Below, one piece after another: positions 63,352 to 64,000 of a stretch of 64,000 bases of DNA. The notes beneath the pieces are model-generated. The model worked only from the letters and a program-made list of their open reading frames with translations, made no database searches and had not been told where the DNA came from. Position 1 is the first letter of the stretch. Each line of letters starts with the position of its first letter. This stretch comes from Atriophallophorus winterbourni (Eukaryota; Platyhelminthes; Trematoda; Plagiorchiida; Microphallidae): NCBI GenBank assembly GCA_013407085.1, contig JACCGJ010012808.1:1-64000 (forward strand), written 5' to 3'. Both the position numbers and the translations under genes were made by a program.

Positions 63352-64000
63352 CACAATCTGATACAGATATGGTGCGGTTCAACATAAACAATGAGATATA
63401 CAAAGCGAGAAGGGGGGTACAATTCGGGTAGAAACAGTGGGTAATTTTTTTGTCCATTTACACACATCATTTTTTGATTTTTTTGATAAAGTTTTTGAAC
63501 AGCAGAGAATGTCAGGGAGTAATAGAGATGATGCACTCTTTCCATTGATGTCGGTTCATTGCCATCGTTGCCAATGTGTCGAGCCATACACTCTCCCCTT
63601 CTCTTGCACCCCATCCAGGCAAGCGCGCTCGTCCAACCCTAGCTAGACCAGAAGTGAGCCTTTTCAAGCCACTCTTCCATGTTAGTGGCTGACCGCCAGC
63701 CACTTTTTTCCAGTCTGTACCAGCTGACGCATAAAGCGCTCGGCGTGGTAACCGTTCGGGTTTCATGCGCAGGACGTGCCCCAACCAGCGGAAGGCGACG
63801 TCGGTTAATGGCTGTCTGAACTAGTGCCGTTGCTTCCTAAGACGCGGCGCCTGACCTCAGAATTGCAAACGTGGTGTTGCCACCGTACGTGAGCAATCCT
63901 ACGCAAACAACGTTGGTCGAAAACCTCAAGCCTCCTAACATCTTCTGAGCGAACTGTCCAACATTCACTCCCGTATAGCAATACTGTCCTTACCGAGGTG
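63349..64000 (-). pseudogene. LINE-3 copy, 3' end, running off the window
   Basis: Minus strand 'MGHVLRMKPERLPRRALYAS' to 'EGESVWLDTLATMAMNRHQW' matches the LINE-3 copy at 43.9-44.2 kb. Further upstream, frame-shifted, 'LLYGSECWTVRSEDVRRLEV' (63990-63930). The 3' UTR ends at the (TA)n run. Confidence 0.8.

Noticed and set aside
1..64000. CRISPR arrays, bacterial operons, riboswitches and integron-like sites.
   Set aside because: Spliced genes, poly(A) signals and animal retroelements show a eukaryotic nuclear sequence. The tandem repeats present are the ribozyme units and microsatellites.

Overview
The window reads as animal nuclear DNA, most likely from a parasitic flatworm and probably a trematode. 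The reasons are one host gene spread over more than 27 kb with GT-AG introns, a second tiny host gene with a 29-nt intron, several families of decayed non-LTR retrotransposons, a Penelope-type endonuclease relic, a Ty3/gypsy relic, and a tRNA-headed SINE with a hammerhead ribozyme that resembles the schistosome Sm-alpha family. The species is not determined. There are no prokaryotic features and no intact tRNA or rRNA gene.

Two host genes are visible. On the minus strand, 18 exons between 39565 and 11700 (about 7.3 kb of coding sequence) encode PSME4/PA200, the HEAT-repeat proteasome activator. They end in a Tyr-Tyr-Val carboxyl terminus that fits the family's proteasome-docking tail. Two weaker candidate exons lie further upstream, at 50.3-50.4 and 52.2-52.3 kb, and the start codon was not found. 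Splice phases agree at 15 of the 17 exon joins; the exceptions are 19185/18758 and 24501/23624. On the plus strand at 11055-11524, three exons encode a protein of about 116 residues with an N-terminal LEM domain and a C-terminal membrane segment, an emerin/LAP2-like inner nuclear membrane protein. The two genes converge, with stop codons about 175 bp apart.

The rest is mostly transposable elements. 1-9.6 kb holds a CR1-like relic and a nested stack: an RTE-like LINE hit by SINE-B (12-bp target duplication), by SINE-A and by a second LINE with a TAA tail. 9.9-10.4 kb has a foldback repeat with decayed hammerheads. 11.7-39.6 kb is PSME4, with LINE relics, SINE-A copies, an Sm-alpha-like SINE, a perfect 19-bp hairpin, a tandem hammerhead array and a hAT-like MITE in its introns. 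39.6-52 kb has LINE fragments, a LINE with a 5' inversion, a GIY-YIG relic and a nearly full-length LINE (46.8-49.5 kb) whose 3' tail is shared with SINE-B. 52-64 kb has the best RTE-like copy (55.8-59.06 kb), two tandem SINE-B copies, a gypsy relic and a LINE running off the end.

The most striking observation is the tandem array at 31064-31538. Two repeats, 221 nt from one predicted cleavage site to the next, each carry a hammerhead with complete core motifs, a 4-bp stem II and a minimal palindromic stem III. This is the layout of animal retrozymes, and the array sits in a PSME4 intron on the PSME4 sense strand. A second, different hammerhead lies in another PSME4 intron inside the tRNA-headed SINE. 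All identifications come from reading the sequence and recalling families; no search or folding program was run.
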